A stretch of 64,000 bases of DNA, from the NCBI GenBank assembly GCA_028023455.1, contig JAQFVV010000020.1, positions 9,099,092 to 9,163,091 of the forward strand. The letters are read 5' to 3'. A program made the position numbers and the translations under genes. Shown here piece after piece: positions 37,701 through 48,300 of this stretch. How positions within the stretch are numbered: the first letter of the stretch is position 1; the number at the start of each line of letters is the position of its first letter. The stretch is from Epiperipatus broadwayi (taxonomy: Eukaryota; Onychophora; Udeonychophora; Euonychophora; Peripatidae). The notes under the pieces are model-generated. The model was not told the origin of the DNA and did not search any database. It saw only the letters and a program-made list of their open reading frames with translations.

Positions 37701-38810
37701 TCTATAATTATTCACACATTCAAAAACATCTGATTTACAATTGCTTCCTATCTAGGTATATTCATTAAAAAATTTATCCATGAATATTATAAGCAAAACT
37801 TAATAGTGTACACTTTTGTTCACTTCTGTACAAAGTTGTTTATTATTAAAGCTATTAATTTATTAAGCTTAATAGCAAATTTAAACTTAAAATAAACTTT
37901 CTACATAATACTTCATGCAAAAGATTTATAAATAATAAAATTTTCAAAAACATAGTTGAAATATTTATGAACTACGTAGTCATATATGCCATCAAAGGCA
38001 ATGTATTTGTTCTTTAGAAAAACATAGAATTGAATACATTAATATGTGACATTGGATAATATGTAGAATGACACACTTTTGAAAATTGTTGTAAATATGT
38101 AATGCATTAGTATATGTAATTTAATGTACAAATAACTATAAACATGTTAATATTTGTAAAAGGTATTTTATCAATAAAGATATTTATTTAAATGAGTTTC
38201 TAAATGAATTGCATTGATAAAAATTAAGTTGGCATTAAGAAGTAAAAAAAACATATTCTATTAGATTTGTCAGTGTTATAGCAGTTGTTGCAAATAATTA
38301 GAATGAATATTTTATAATGTTACTGGTAGAATTTCATATCAGTTTAGAATGATTTTTAAAAATCTATTTTTAGCCCAGCTGAGTTAAAAACAATATTATT
38401 ATATAATCTCTAGTCTAAAAAATGATTATTAATAATGATTAACACATTTATCTAACGTCAACAATCATCATTAAATGCTTATAGGAAGTAATGTCACTTG
38501 TAATTTGAATATTCACCATATACGATAAAAAAAAAAAAAATAGTATGATCTTTGTAAGAAATAGCCAAATGCAGAGCTCTGATTCGTCTGAATTGAATCA
38601 CGAGGTTCATTGCCCCACTTTTGATATATCTTTATTTTTTAAAAATGTTAAATGTTTGTTTTCAAGTATATTTAAAATATTACACATGTATAGGGAAAGT
38701 ATTAAACGAAAATAAATGCAAGTAAGTCTAATAGATAATGATAACAATAAATTGAATAGGACCTCCAATGATTAAAAGGATTAAGCTGGATTTCCGATTA
38801 TTCTTCTGAT
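34786..38810. other. Intergenic; possible minus-strand LTR-like end at 37425
   Basis: At 37421-37425 the sequence reads GACCGTTACA-(AT)n, i.e. minus strand TGTAACGGTC..., similar to the TGTAACG edge at 39489. The neighbouring 37240-37420 is less AT-rich and holds CTACCTAGATGGTGCTGC (37345-37362). The 36330-36570 stretch is also richer in G+C. No coding motif was found in these, and the other end of any element is not identified. Confidence 0.3.
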
Positions 38811-39066
38811 GCACATGTGCTTTAAAGATAAACCATAAATGAATACTCAATTTTTCCAGACACAAGATATAGTATTTTAGAAAGAATGTAATGAATCCAC
38901 CCATTCTTTCGACCCAAACGTTTATGTATGGGAAAATCTTAAGTGTGTGGAAATAAGAGCGTGGTCGAAAGAATGGGTGGATTCATTCCATTCTTTCTAA
39001 AATACTATATCTCATGTCTGGAAAAATTGAGTATTCATTTATAGTTTATCTTTAAAGCGCATATGC
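38811..39066. repeat. Foldback repeat with arms of about 105 bp
   Basis: GCACATGTGCTTTAAAGATA at 38811 pairs with ATCTTTAAAGCGCATATGC ending at 39066. The arms stay nearly complementary inwards to AATGAATCCACCCATTCTTT and its complement at 38962-38986, leaving a loop of about 45 bp. Part of the arm (CAAGATATAGTATTT...GAATCCAC) also occurs twice at 43.4-43.8 kb. No transposase, so a MITE-like or foldback element. Confidence 0.88.
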
Positions 39067-39488
39067 ATTGGCTTAATCGCTAATATTACTATTACATAAA
39101 AAACATAGTGCTATATAAAATAATATCTGATTATTCTTCTGGAAATTTTAAAAAAAGAATTTGTTAAATGTAATTGGATGTGAATTAATATTATGGTTAA
39201 ATAACTGAGTTTAGAACTAAAAGTTCCTGATTTAAAACCAAATTTGTTAATTCCATTACAACAAATGTCCCATGATCTTTTGAATAATTAATATTCAAAT
39301 ATTTTTCTTATTTGCATTGTGACTTAACTGATTCTGATAAATTTCTACAACATATTATTAAAAAAGCAATGGCAATATATTTAACAATTATAAAGTATCT
39401 AATAATAGTAATTCTATAAGAAATAAGATGTCTCTTGGGTAAAAAGTCATATATGTCAGTGGATTAAGCTATATATATATATATATAT

Positions 39489-40996
39489 TGTAACGTTTTC
39501 CTCGTCTTGCTAGGCCTCTATATGCAATAAACTGCATGAGTTGATCAAGTTATACAAAAAGAAGAAAGTTTCATTCCTATTTCAAAAAGACATAACTATA
39601 TTTCCTGATCAACTCTACTTTATAATTGTTATGATTTACGCTATTGACGAAATCAGCTTTTACTTCTTTTTATCAGGGCACCAGGATTCATGTAAGAATC
39701 TGCTGAAATCTGTCACATCATGTCTCACAAATTAAAAAGAAAAATGTTTTTAAAAGAATTGGTATTATATTTTACTGTAACTAAAATTATTTTCTAAATA
39801 TCATTATTCCTGGAGCTTAGTCAACACATATTGGCAAAGGTAAATTATATTTCTAAATCTTACTAAACTAATATTAATAAATTTAATAATAATCATTAAT
39901 AACTATTATTAATAATGTACAAAGAAAAGTTGGTATTAGAAATAAATATTTTTATTCTAACAAATTAAAATATTTAAAGATAAATTATGAATTAAATACA
40001 CTGGAGAGAACACACGCACGTTAATACAAACATGAATCAATTAATAAAAAACAATTTCACAATTACAGTTCACTTCCAAATTTCTTCTAGAAAGTGCCTT
40101 AAAATGAATGTCTCTTGCATAAGAAAATTAATGTCTCTATCGGGATTATTTTAAGCATATTTTTAAAAATTGTTTGCAAACACTTAATTTTGTCACAATC
40201 AGGAATAAGTAATCTTAACTTACCGGTAAATTTAGTGAGTTCACGAAGCCTGTAGATTACTATGCATAGGTTTTTTCTTGTGGGAGAATGAGCTCGGCCA
40301 TCAGTTATAAGTTGATCTTGTGGTCTATTCTACTGATCGGTCATGAAAGCTTTTCTGGTGTCCATCTTCAGAAATGATGTCAGCAAAAGCTCCGGTTCAC
40401 TCCAACATGCAGAATTATTTCAGCATAGGGTGATCCTGGATATATTCTTGTTATCCAGGACCAACCATAGAAAAAACAGACAAAACAAGATGTTGATCAA
40501 ACTGGCCTCTTCCTTTTTATACTCAAGGTCCAGTTTTCGGACTTCTGAGCATACCTTTTGTTTGTCAAAAATATACGTTGATAATCTTGTTCATTCTTTA
40601 TAAAATTTACGTTACAAAGTCTTCTTTTTTATCAAGTCTTTCAGCCATCTTTAATTAGCTAGAATATTTTTCTAATTGTAATTTTTTTACTTTTGGAATT
40701 CTTTTAATTTTCCAATTGTAATCTTCTTATTTTTGGAATTCTTTTAATTTATATGGATCAGTAATCTGCATGTCATTTATTCTCTCCAATTTTTATTTTT
40801 GTTTTTAATTACATAAAAAAAATATGATTGAGAATTTTAACTTTCATTGTACATTTTAAAAAAATAAATTATACTAATCAGAAAAAATTCTAAAAATGTT
40901 TTTCTTTTAAAAGATCACTAAATTTACTTTTTTTTCCTAGCTTTTAAATATCTTACCGAATGCCAATATATTTGTACCATATAAATAAACGGTACA
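39489..40996. mobile_element. Candidate solo LTR, about 1.5 kb, in a TA microsatellite
   Basis: Left edge (AT)n-TGTAACGTTTTCC, right edge AATAAACGGTACA-ATATATA. The ends are TG...CA and form a short imperfect inverted pair (TGTAACG/CGGTACA), as in Ty3/gypsy-type LTRs. The same AT repeat flanks both sides, as a target duplication would. The interior is less AT-rich at about 40200-40560. The first bases CCTCGTCTTGCT resemble CCTCCTCTTGCT at the 17027 edge. No second LTR or gag-pol is present in the window. Confidence 0.4.
40672..40752. repeat. Short tandem duplication
   Basis: TTTTGGAATTCTTTTAATTT occurs twice about 43 bp apart, each after an ATTGTAAT...CTTATT or ACTT block. Confidence 0.8.
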
Positions 40997-41271
40997 ATAT
41001 ATACCTAAAATATTAAAAAAATAATACTATATTTTGAATCTTATTTTTTAAAAAAACTCCAAAATATATAAATTTTATTCTACTGACTCAACTTTTAAAT
41101 TTAACGAGTGATTATAATATATATTCTATTTTTGTAAAGATTGGGTGAATTATTTTTCATGTAAAGATCTTAAAATATTTGTTAAAAACTTCTAAAAAGC
41201 AATTTGTTAACTTCTTAGATTTGTTTTTGTAAGTTATATTTTTATGTCCTGCACAGTTTAGTACAGAGATA

Positions 41272-41389
41272 AAATTCTAATCAAGCATTGATGGCCTAGT
41301 GGTTAGTATAGCTGCCTCCCAAGCACCTGGCCCGAGTTTGCTTCCTGGTCAATGCATTTGCCATATGAAAAAAAAAGTGGCAAATTCTA
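41272..41389 (+). mobile_element. tRNA-derived SINE with target duplication (copy b)
   Basis: Element 41281-41381. It has TCAAGCATTGATGG, an A-box-like TGGCCTAGTGGTTAG, an anticodon-like loop CTCCCAA (triplet CCC) after GCTGC, a weak B-box region GAGTTTGCTTCC, then TGCATTTGCCATATG and an A-run. It is flanked by AAATTCTA at 41272-41279 and 41382-41389. Same start and end as copies a and c, with the B-box and tail more diverged. Confidence 0.75.
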
Positions 41390-41599
41390 GAACTCAAGTC
41401 TATGGATAACATTTCCAGATGCCACTTCCAAAACCCAAAGTTCTTATGAATCCCTAAGTAATACACTATTACATTAGTACTACTAATATTATTATTACTA
41501 TTATATCAGTATAAATTATTATAGAGAAATATTTAGAAAGGCTGCTTTTTTTATGTGTCAATATGACATTACTTCCTTTACATTAAATTCTTTGTAATA

Positions 41600-42190
41600 A
41601 AAATTACATATTGTTAAATATAATATTTGTAATATTTTTTAATTGGTTGTTTGAACAATTTTTTTTAAGATTTAATATAAATTAAACAAAAGATTTTAAT
41701 GTTATATAAATAAATGCGAGAAATTTACAATTGAAAAAAAATGTTTGGAACATACTTGGCAAGGTATTAATGTATTTATCTTTATTAATAAGTTTGTGTA
41801 CCAGGACAAAGACCATATAAAACTATTAATAAGGATAAATTTAAATTTAAAATTTTAAATATACCTGTTATATTTGATATGTGGATTTGACAGTGTTACA
41901 GACAACTCTAAAAATTATATTTTATTAATGCGGAATACAAAAATGATGTCCTTTTCAGTTGTTTTTGTAATAGTTTTTTTAAATAATTGCTTTATCAAAT
42001 GTTTAAAGATTTAATGTAAATTAAGCAAAAGAATTTAATATTATATATAAATAATTGTGAGAAATTTTTTTGGCTTGAAAGGCTGTCATTATATGTTCTA
42101 TTTGATTTGTAAATTTGACATATAAAAATTAGGGTTTATTAATGGCATAATTACATTCTTCACTTAAATTTAACATTTTTTTTTAATTGG
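41600..42190. repeat. Diverged direct duplication, offset about 345 bp
   Basis: AAGATTTAATATAAATTAAA (41670) and AAGATTTAATGTAAATTAAG (about 42006) begin similar tracts that continue through ATATAAATAA.TG.GAGAAAT. No gene. Confidence 0.55.
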
Positions 42191-43346
42191 CTGTGAATTT
42201 GATATGTGACAGCCTTGTGGACAAACATTCATATAGATAACATGGCAGCTTTGCTGACAAACATACATTCACCAATTATACAACAGACAAAATACAGATT
42301 TTATATATAAGATATAAAAAATATATTATATATGCTGGTATAATGAAAATTATAGATAAAAACAAACTGGACTAGCTTGTAGCATAATCTTAAAAAGAAA
42401 GAACTGAAATAAAAAACCTATATGGAAATCTGTACATGAGTATCTATTTTAAATATAAATTTGGGCATATGGTAAATAAAATGAAAGAGATTAGAAGCTT
42501 TAGAGACATGAATTTAAAAAAATAATAGTGTAGGAAATAAGTTAAAAGAATAAAATTAGAAATATAGAAACGCGAAAAAATAATTACTGAAAGATTTTAA
42601 AAACTATACAAACAAAATGAAATTGGATTGCACTTGAACTTAGAAATAAAAAAGTTAATAAAAAGATGTAAAATAATAGGATGGAAGGAGAAACAAAATG
42701 ATAAAAAAGTAAAAAGCTGATGGACAATAATTTTAAAAAAATGCAATTGTGGGTTTTTTCCTGAAGTTTTGTGAATCTTGTGATTATATGCTGGACTACC
42801 CACATCATTTAGAGTTGTAATTAATAATTTGTTAAGCACATACTCATTACATAAGTAATATATATTAAGGCTATATTACCTACATCATCTAGTTAAACTG
42901 TTAATAGTGTTTAGAAAAATTTGTACTTTTTTACACATTTCAAAATGTATTTAATTGGTAACAAAAGTATTAAAGTTATTATAAAATACAAGATCTTAAG
43001 TTGTATTTTTCTCTACAAGAATTGTTGGTCTGACTAAAGTGATCATCTAATACTGAGAAGAATTTGGTATTCTGTAGATTCATTAATATTGAATTATCAA
43101 CCAGATAAAATAAGATAGGAAAAAAAATAGAAGAATCAGAAAAATTACTCACAAAAAAGAAATATGAAATTCCTATCATTATTGTCTTTGGCAGAATAGT
43201 GATTAAAGGGTCAGTTTGATTTAATAGTCATAAAAATCCTAGATTAACACCCATACTAGATTGCTACTGGGAAGGGAAAAACCAGTTAAATAACTATTTT
43301 ATTGATTGCATATATATTCTGCAAATATATTACATTACTTAATATA
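42191..43346. other. AT-rich DNA, nothing recognised
   Basis: Purine-rich on the plus strand around 42340-42740. The minus-strand open frames in this stretch are composition artefacts without motifs. Confidence 0.45.
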
Positions 43347-43487
43347 TTACATTCAAATATCAGCCTTTCAAGCTAATTGTGCAAACGCTTTTGCGAGTGT
43401 TAATAATAATAAATAAATATTTTCTCTCCAATACAAGATATAGTATTTATGCAAGAATAAAATGAATCCACTTATTCCTATGACTCA
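43347..43487 (+). repeat. Direct repeat unit 1 (141 bp)
   Basis: TTACATTCAAATATCAGCCT ... TGAATCCACTTATTCCTATG. Repeated at 43685-43825 with few differences. Its second half resembles the arm of the foldback at 38.8 kb. Confidence 0.88.
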
Positions 43488-43684
43488 AATGCTTATATAT
43501 GAGCAAATCTGAAGTACTGGCAAGGAAAGTGTGAGGATGGAACAGTCACTTTAAATTACTATATACGATGTCTGAATGAATGACGTCGGTGAAATTGTCT
43601 AGAATTTACTAAAGGTCATTCTAACTGAAACTTAATCATATGTAAATAAGCATTTATTTCATATAGTGTATGTTTACAATTGTA

Positions 43685-43825
43685 TTACATTCAAATATCA
43701 GCCTTTCAAGCTAATTGTGCATACACTTTTGTGAGTGTTAATAATAATAAATGAATACTTTCTCTCCAATACAAGATATAGTATTTATGCAGGAATAAAA
43801 TGAATCCACTTATTCCTACGACTTA
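43685..43825 (+). repeat. Direct repeat unit 2 (141 bp)
   Basis: Second copy of 43347-43487, offset 338 bp. The sequence between the units contains ACTATATACGATGTCTG, which is like the opposite foldback arm. Confidence 0.88.
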
Positions 43826-43861
43826 ATATAATAGTCTATTTAAGTAAGATTGAAACAAGCA

Positions 43862-44039
43862 ACTAATTATATTTATAATTATTTAATTACCAACTAGCTT
43901 TCATCTCTTATTGAGATCTTTTCAAGTTGGAATAAATGTAATTAATAGTTATGAGATATAAAACTTTATATCTTGAAAAGGTCTTAATAAGAGATGAAAG
44001 CCAGATTGATAATTAAATAAATTGTAAATATAAATAGTT
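43862..44039. repeat. Imperfect foldback repeat
   Basis: ACTATTTATATTTACAAT-type ends pair, and AGCTTTCATCTCTTATTGAG (43897) pairs with AATAAGAGATGAAAGC (ending about 44001). AGATCTTTTCAAG pairs with CTTGAAAAGGTCT. Confidence 0.8.
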
Positions 44040-45071
44040 ATTTGGTTAAATGTTATAATTGTTATATCAAATACTTGATCATTGGATATATTATGCATTA
44101 ATCCATAAATCTAATGTCTCCATATGGAAATTAAACTTCTTAATGAACTCCTGGTTCAAAGAGCACGTTATGAAAATACATAATAAAATTATTAATGCGA
44201 ACTTTGGTGAATTACTATCAAATTTATAGGTATGGTGGCAAAATTGAAGGACTCATTATCTATCTCTTAAATCAAATTTCAATTGTTTTCTTTATGACAT
44301 AATAGTTAAACTGTTTAAAAAGTTCATACAGTACGTAATAACTAAAGTTCAAATTTTTCAAAAAACACTGACTTTGGAGTAAATGAAATACAATAAACCT
44401 ACTTTGATCCAAAATCTATTAAATCCTAAAAAAAAATGTCTTTTATCATCATGTTATTTTGTTTATGTTTAACATTGAATTTATTTCTGATCATATAATT
44501 GCTTTAAAACGTAGTTGACTAGAGAACTTAATATTCCTGGGAAATTTTTTAGCAGAAGTGGTTAAAAGAAAAAATTCATTTAGTCCAATGGAAAAAATAT
44601 GTTCAGTCTGATAATTGGATATTCACATGTCACATGACTTCCTGACTAGTTATCTACATATTTATTTATTTAATCAATATTACTTTTTTAAATATAAAGA
44701 TGAATTATTATATTTAATGCTCATAGAAGTTTATATTCCATTCTTTATTACCCTTAGAGAGCAATAAAGGTTACATCATTTTACAATTTTTTAAATTAGT
44801 GTATGACTATTATTTGATTATTAAGATTATCTGAGTTTTCTCTACTTTTCAGCTAAGAAAATAGTTGGATAACTTGTACAAACTAAATTGGATGTTTATT
44901 TAATATGGATGGTCAATTGAATAAAATCAATTTTATGCTTTGTGAAATCATTGAGTGTCTGATGAAAAAAACTTGACTTCATTCAGATTTCAATCTTAAA
45001 TTATTGATCTAACATAAGAATATTTTAATTTATCTACCATTAAACCCTTTAATATCATTTATATATATATA

Positions 45072-45328
45072 AAGCAAGTCATATATCGTGTGACTTGTTT
45101 TAAGTTTGAATTACAGATATGTAATATATGAAGTGTACCAATAGCTCTAACAAGCGTTTATTAATAAGCCCGAAACCGGTCTGAAGATAGGGATTATTCT
45201 AGATAGAGATTTTGAATGCTTTCTCTTGTGGCTCTTATCGATAAAAGCTTGTTAGATCTATTGGTATGCTTCCTGTATTACATATCTGTAATACAAGCTT
45301 AAAACAGTTTATGATATATGACTTGCTT
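45072..45328. repeat. Large foldback repeat
   Basis: AGCAAGTCATATATCGTGTG at 45073 pairs with the right end (CATATATGACTTGCT-like, ending about 45327). Inner pairs are AATTACAGATATGTAATA against TATTACATATCTGTAATA and CCAATAGCTCTAACAAGC against GCTTGTTAGATCTATTGG. Arms are about 110 bp around a loop holding GAAACCGGTCTGAAGATAGG. Same family as 34482-34642. No coding frame. Confidence 0.88.
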
Positions 45329-45585
45329 ATTGATTATTATAATTTTTACCCTTGAGGGTTTGGTTATGTTATATTGCTAATGCTATTAATATATGATAAG
45401 GCTGAAGTGTTTTCACACCCATGTAGCTATTTAAGTTAGATAGCTGTATTTAAAGACATTTATGCATCTGAAAATTTCATATTTTCAACTTAATAGTTAC
45501 ATATTAGATAAGTGCTGGATTTGAGTTGGGTATTTTAGATCTAGTGTCTGAATATCATAGTATCTCACTGATGTGAGCCAAAAGC

Positions 45586-45695
45586 TTCACCAGTTTGAGG
45601 ATAGGTATTATTCTAAATAGAGATATTGAATGATGTCTCTTGTGGCACTTATCAATAAAAGCTTGTCAGGGCTATTGGTATGCCATCTATATTAT
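45586..45695. repeat. Partial second copy of the 45-kb foldback
   Basis: GGATAGGTATTATTCTAAAT, ATTGAATGATGTCTCTTGTG and AAAGCTTGTCAGGGCTATTG repeat the loop and right arm of 45072-45328 in the same direction. The left arm is missing. Confidence 0.75.
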
Positions 45696-45775
45696 ATATA
45701 TATATGTTAAAACGAAGATTTGCACGGGTTAAATGAACCCGCAAAATATGTATTTTATATATATATATATATGTC
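45695..45775. repeat. Short insert between TA runs with a GC hairpin
   Basis: About 60 bp between two TA microsatellite halves. It contains CGGGTTAAATGAACCCG (45725-45741), a 6-bp stem with a 5-bp loop. Confidence 0.5.
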
Positions 45776-48240
45776 ATATTCAACTCCTTTCCAATATCTG
45801 CATTAGGAGCAATAATCCAACTTATTTGCTTTAAATGAACAGCAGCTGGTAGTGACTTGTTCAGTGTAAAACAATAGAAAAATGATGAATTCAAGGATTG
45901 AAGCAACCGACAAATAAATATATATAAATAATGTAGTTTTGGAATTGCATGTGACCATTGTCAAGGTTAAGTTTTTAAAAAACAAACATTAGATCTTGCA
46001 TAGTAACAAGATTCAGCATGAGGTAAAGAATAAGAGTGGGTGTGATGTAGTTGAATATTCAGAATATGTGGATTAACAAAATATTTACTTTCTGCAGTTT
46101 CATCAATAATATATATATTTCAGTTTGATCAATGGAATGAAACTGTTTTGCTCATCTCTCCATTTAAATGTTCAGATAATGTGGCTTCCCAACTAACCAT
46201 ATGATTATTTACTTTTATTAAAGGCCAGCATCAAAAGAATGCCCATACAAGTTTCTGGCTGATGATCTTAATCAGATTGCAGTGAATGGTGTTAGAATAC
46301 AGAAAGTAGAATGGATTACTGCTTCTAAACAAAAAAAAAGTATGCTGCAAACAAATCACTCATCAACAAAGTTCAGCCAAAACATTTACATATAACAAAC
46401 TCTTACCAACTTTTTAATTTTATATATCAAATTACAGATTTAGACTTTTTTCATCAAAATTACAGATTTAGATATTAAAGCAAAAAATATTTTTTGTGGT
46501 CATCTTAATTATTAAACTTTTAAAAGTTACTATAAATTATCATCTTGTATTTGTTTTATGCTTTAATATCTAATTGCCTTGAAGTTAGTTTATAAAAGTA
46601 AAAAGTTTTATACATTATATGTGAATCCTACTAGATAGTTCTATAGATAGCTGACTAATGATTTTTGTAAGTCTTGAAACAATCTTCCTGGAAGAACTGA
46701 TTGAGTGGAATTTTTATGTAAATGTCAACTGTAGTAAAAGTATGTTGTGTGCAAATTTATTGGCTACGATTATTTAAAATTTCTTTGTCTAGTATTTAGC
46801 ACGTTTTGGATTATTAAATAATTTTGATAAAACTGCCTTTAATAATAGCAAAGCCTATCTAACATTTTCTCATAGAGGAACTATGAAGTTCTGGAAAGTT
46901 AACATTTGACAGATTGGCCATCTTGTTTTATCCTTTAGCCAGAATAGCTACTTGCATATTTATGGATCTAAGCCTGATTAGAATGGGCAAAAAAAAAAAA
47001 AATCAAGGTGTATCAAGGCCCATTATGAATCAGATTGAAAACATGGCGTGTTCTGGCATAAGAGAGGGAAATATGACCGAATATTTTATAAGTGGGTTTT
47101 GAATATTTAATAATATTTTTAAATTATTTTAAAGTGTCTGTTCTATTTTTTAAAAATAGTAAATTATTAAATCCGAAGTTAAAATCAACTTTTTTAAAAA
47201 TAAAAATTAAGATCAACTTATGACAAAAAACTAATAAGAATCGTTTAATAGTTTTTTAATGGTGTTCTTAATCTCTCTTCACTGTTTCCATCATAAACTT
47301 GATTTAAAACTGATGCCAACATACCAAAAATCAATACGAACCAATCATTTCTTTTTTTAAACAAAAATCAATAAATGCATTTTCATCATAACATTTTTGA
47401 CTATTTAGAGAAAAAAAGAATTCAAACTTTTCATAAATAACAAATAAATAAATAAGTAAAGTATTATAATGACATTTAAAAAAAAAAGTACAAAAGAGAT
47501 AAAAGGTCATATTAAACATTTTTGCCCCCCCCCCCATTTTTTTTTTTTTAATAAAAAAGCATTTTCTAATAAAATGGCAAAAAAAAAATCAATTTTTCAA
47601 AAGTTTAATTTTACCTTATTCAAAAAAAAAATCATCATTAGGGAAAATTCATTTTGAAAACATGAATTAATTTGATATTACTTCAAAAACTGTGGTATTT
47701 TTTACTGCCACATCTAATTGAAATCTCTGCTTCTCCTAGCTATTATTTGAACTACAAGGTAGCATCATTTGGCCTAGGGTGTAATAGAATGCAGAATTTA
47801 AAAAACTTTTATTGACTGCTGAGCGAAATGTGTCAGTCTTTAGGGTCAGGTGAACAGCACTGTGGCGCCATTATATGAAAATATTGATTTAACGTGTGCA
47901 GTGAAATGAAGAACTTTTACATGATTTCCAATAAGATGACGATGCCTTGTTATCATTGTCAGCCAAAATAGTTTTGTAATGAAATGTTAAGCTGAACATA
48001 CTAAAGCTATTAAACCGTCAATATTAAATTTTAAAATAATGCAATGATTTATTTTAGAATTTCAAAAATTTATGTGTGCTTGTAAGTACGTTGTTTATAT
48101 ATACATATTATTGCTTAGATGTTTAAAATACGTGCGAGTTAAATGTTTCTGAATTTAAGTTCATTCTATTATTCTTTGGTATTACCATATAATAATAATA
48201 TTAACTATTTGATAATATTATAATTACTCTGTCTAACGGA
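45776..48240. other. AT-rich DNA, no gene recognised
   Basis: Homopolymer runs (A near 46988, C near 47524). The small open frames here have no motif. A CAGTGGCGCCATTATATG-like spot near 47862 is GC-richer but not assigned. Confidence 0.4.
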
Positions 48241-48300
48241 AAGATGTTAAACCACCAAACATCACATGATCACCATCTCATGCTAGCACATAACTTATTG
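48241..48300 (+). repeat. Fragment of the 7.1-kb/63.4-kb foldback family
   Basis: TTAAACCACCAAACATCACA and TGATCACCATCTCATGCTAG match the outer unit at 7564 and, inverted, 63730-63775. It ends after AGCACATAA. Confidence 0.8.

Noticed and set aside
40343-40603. 86-codon open frame
   Set aside because: Lies inside the candidate LTR. No retroviral or host motif.
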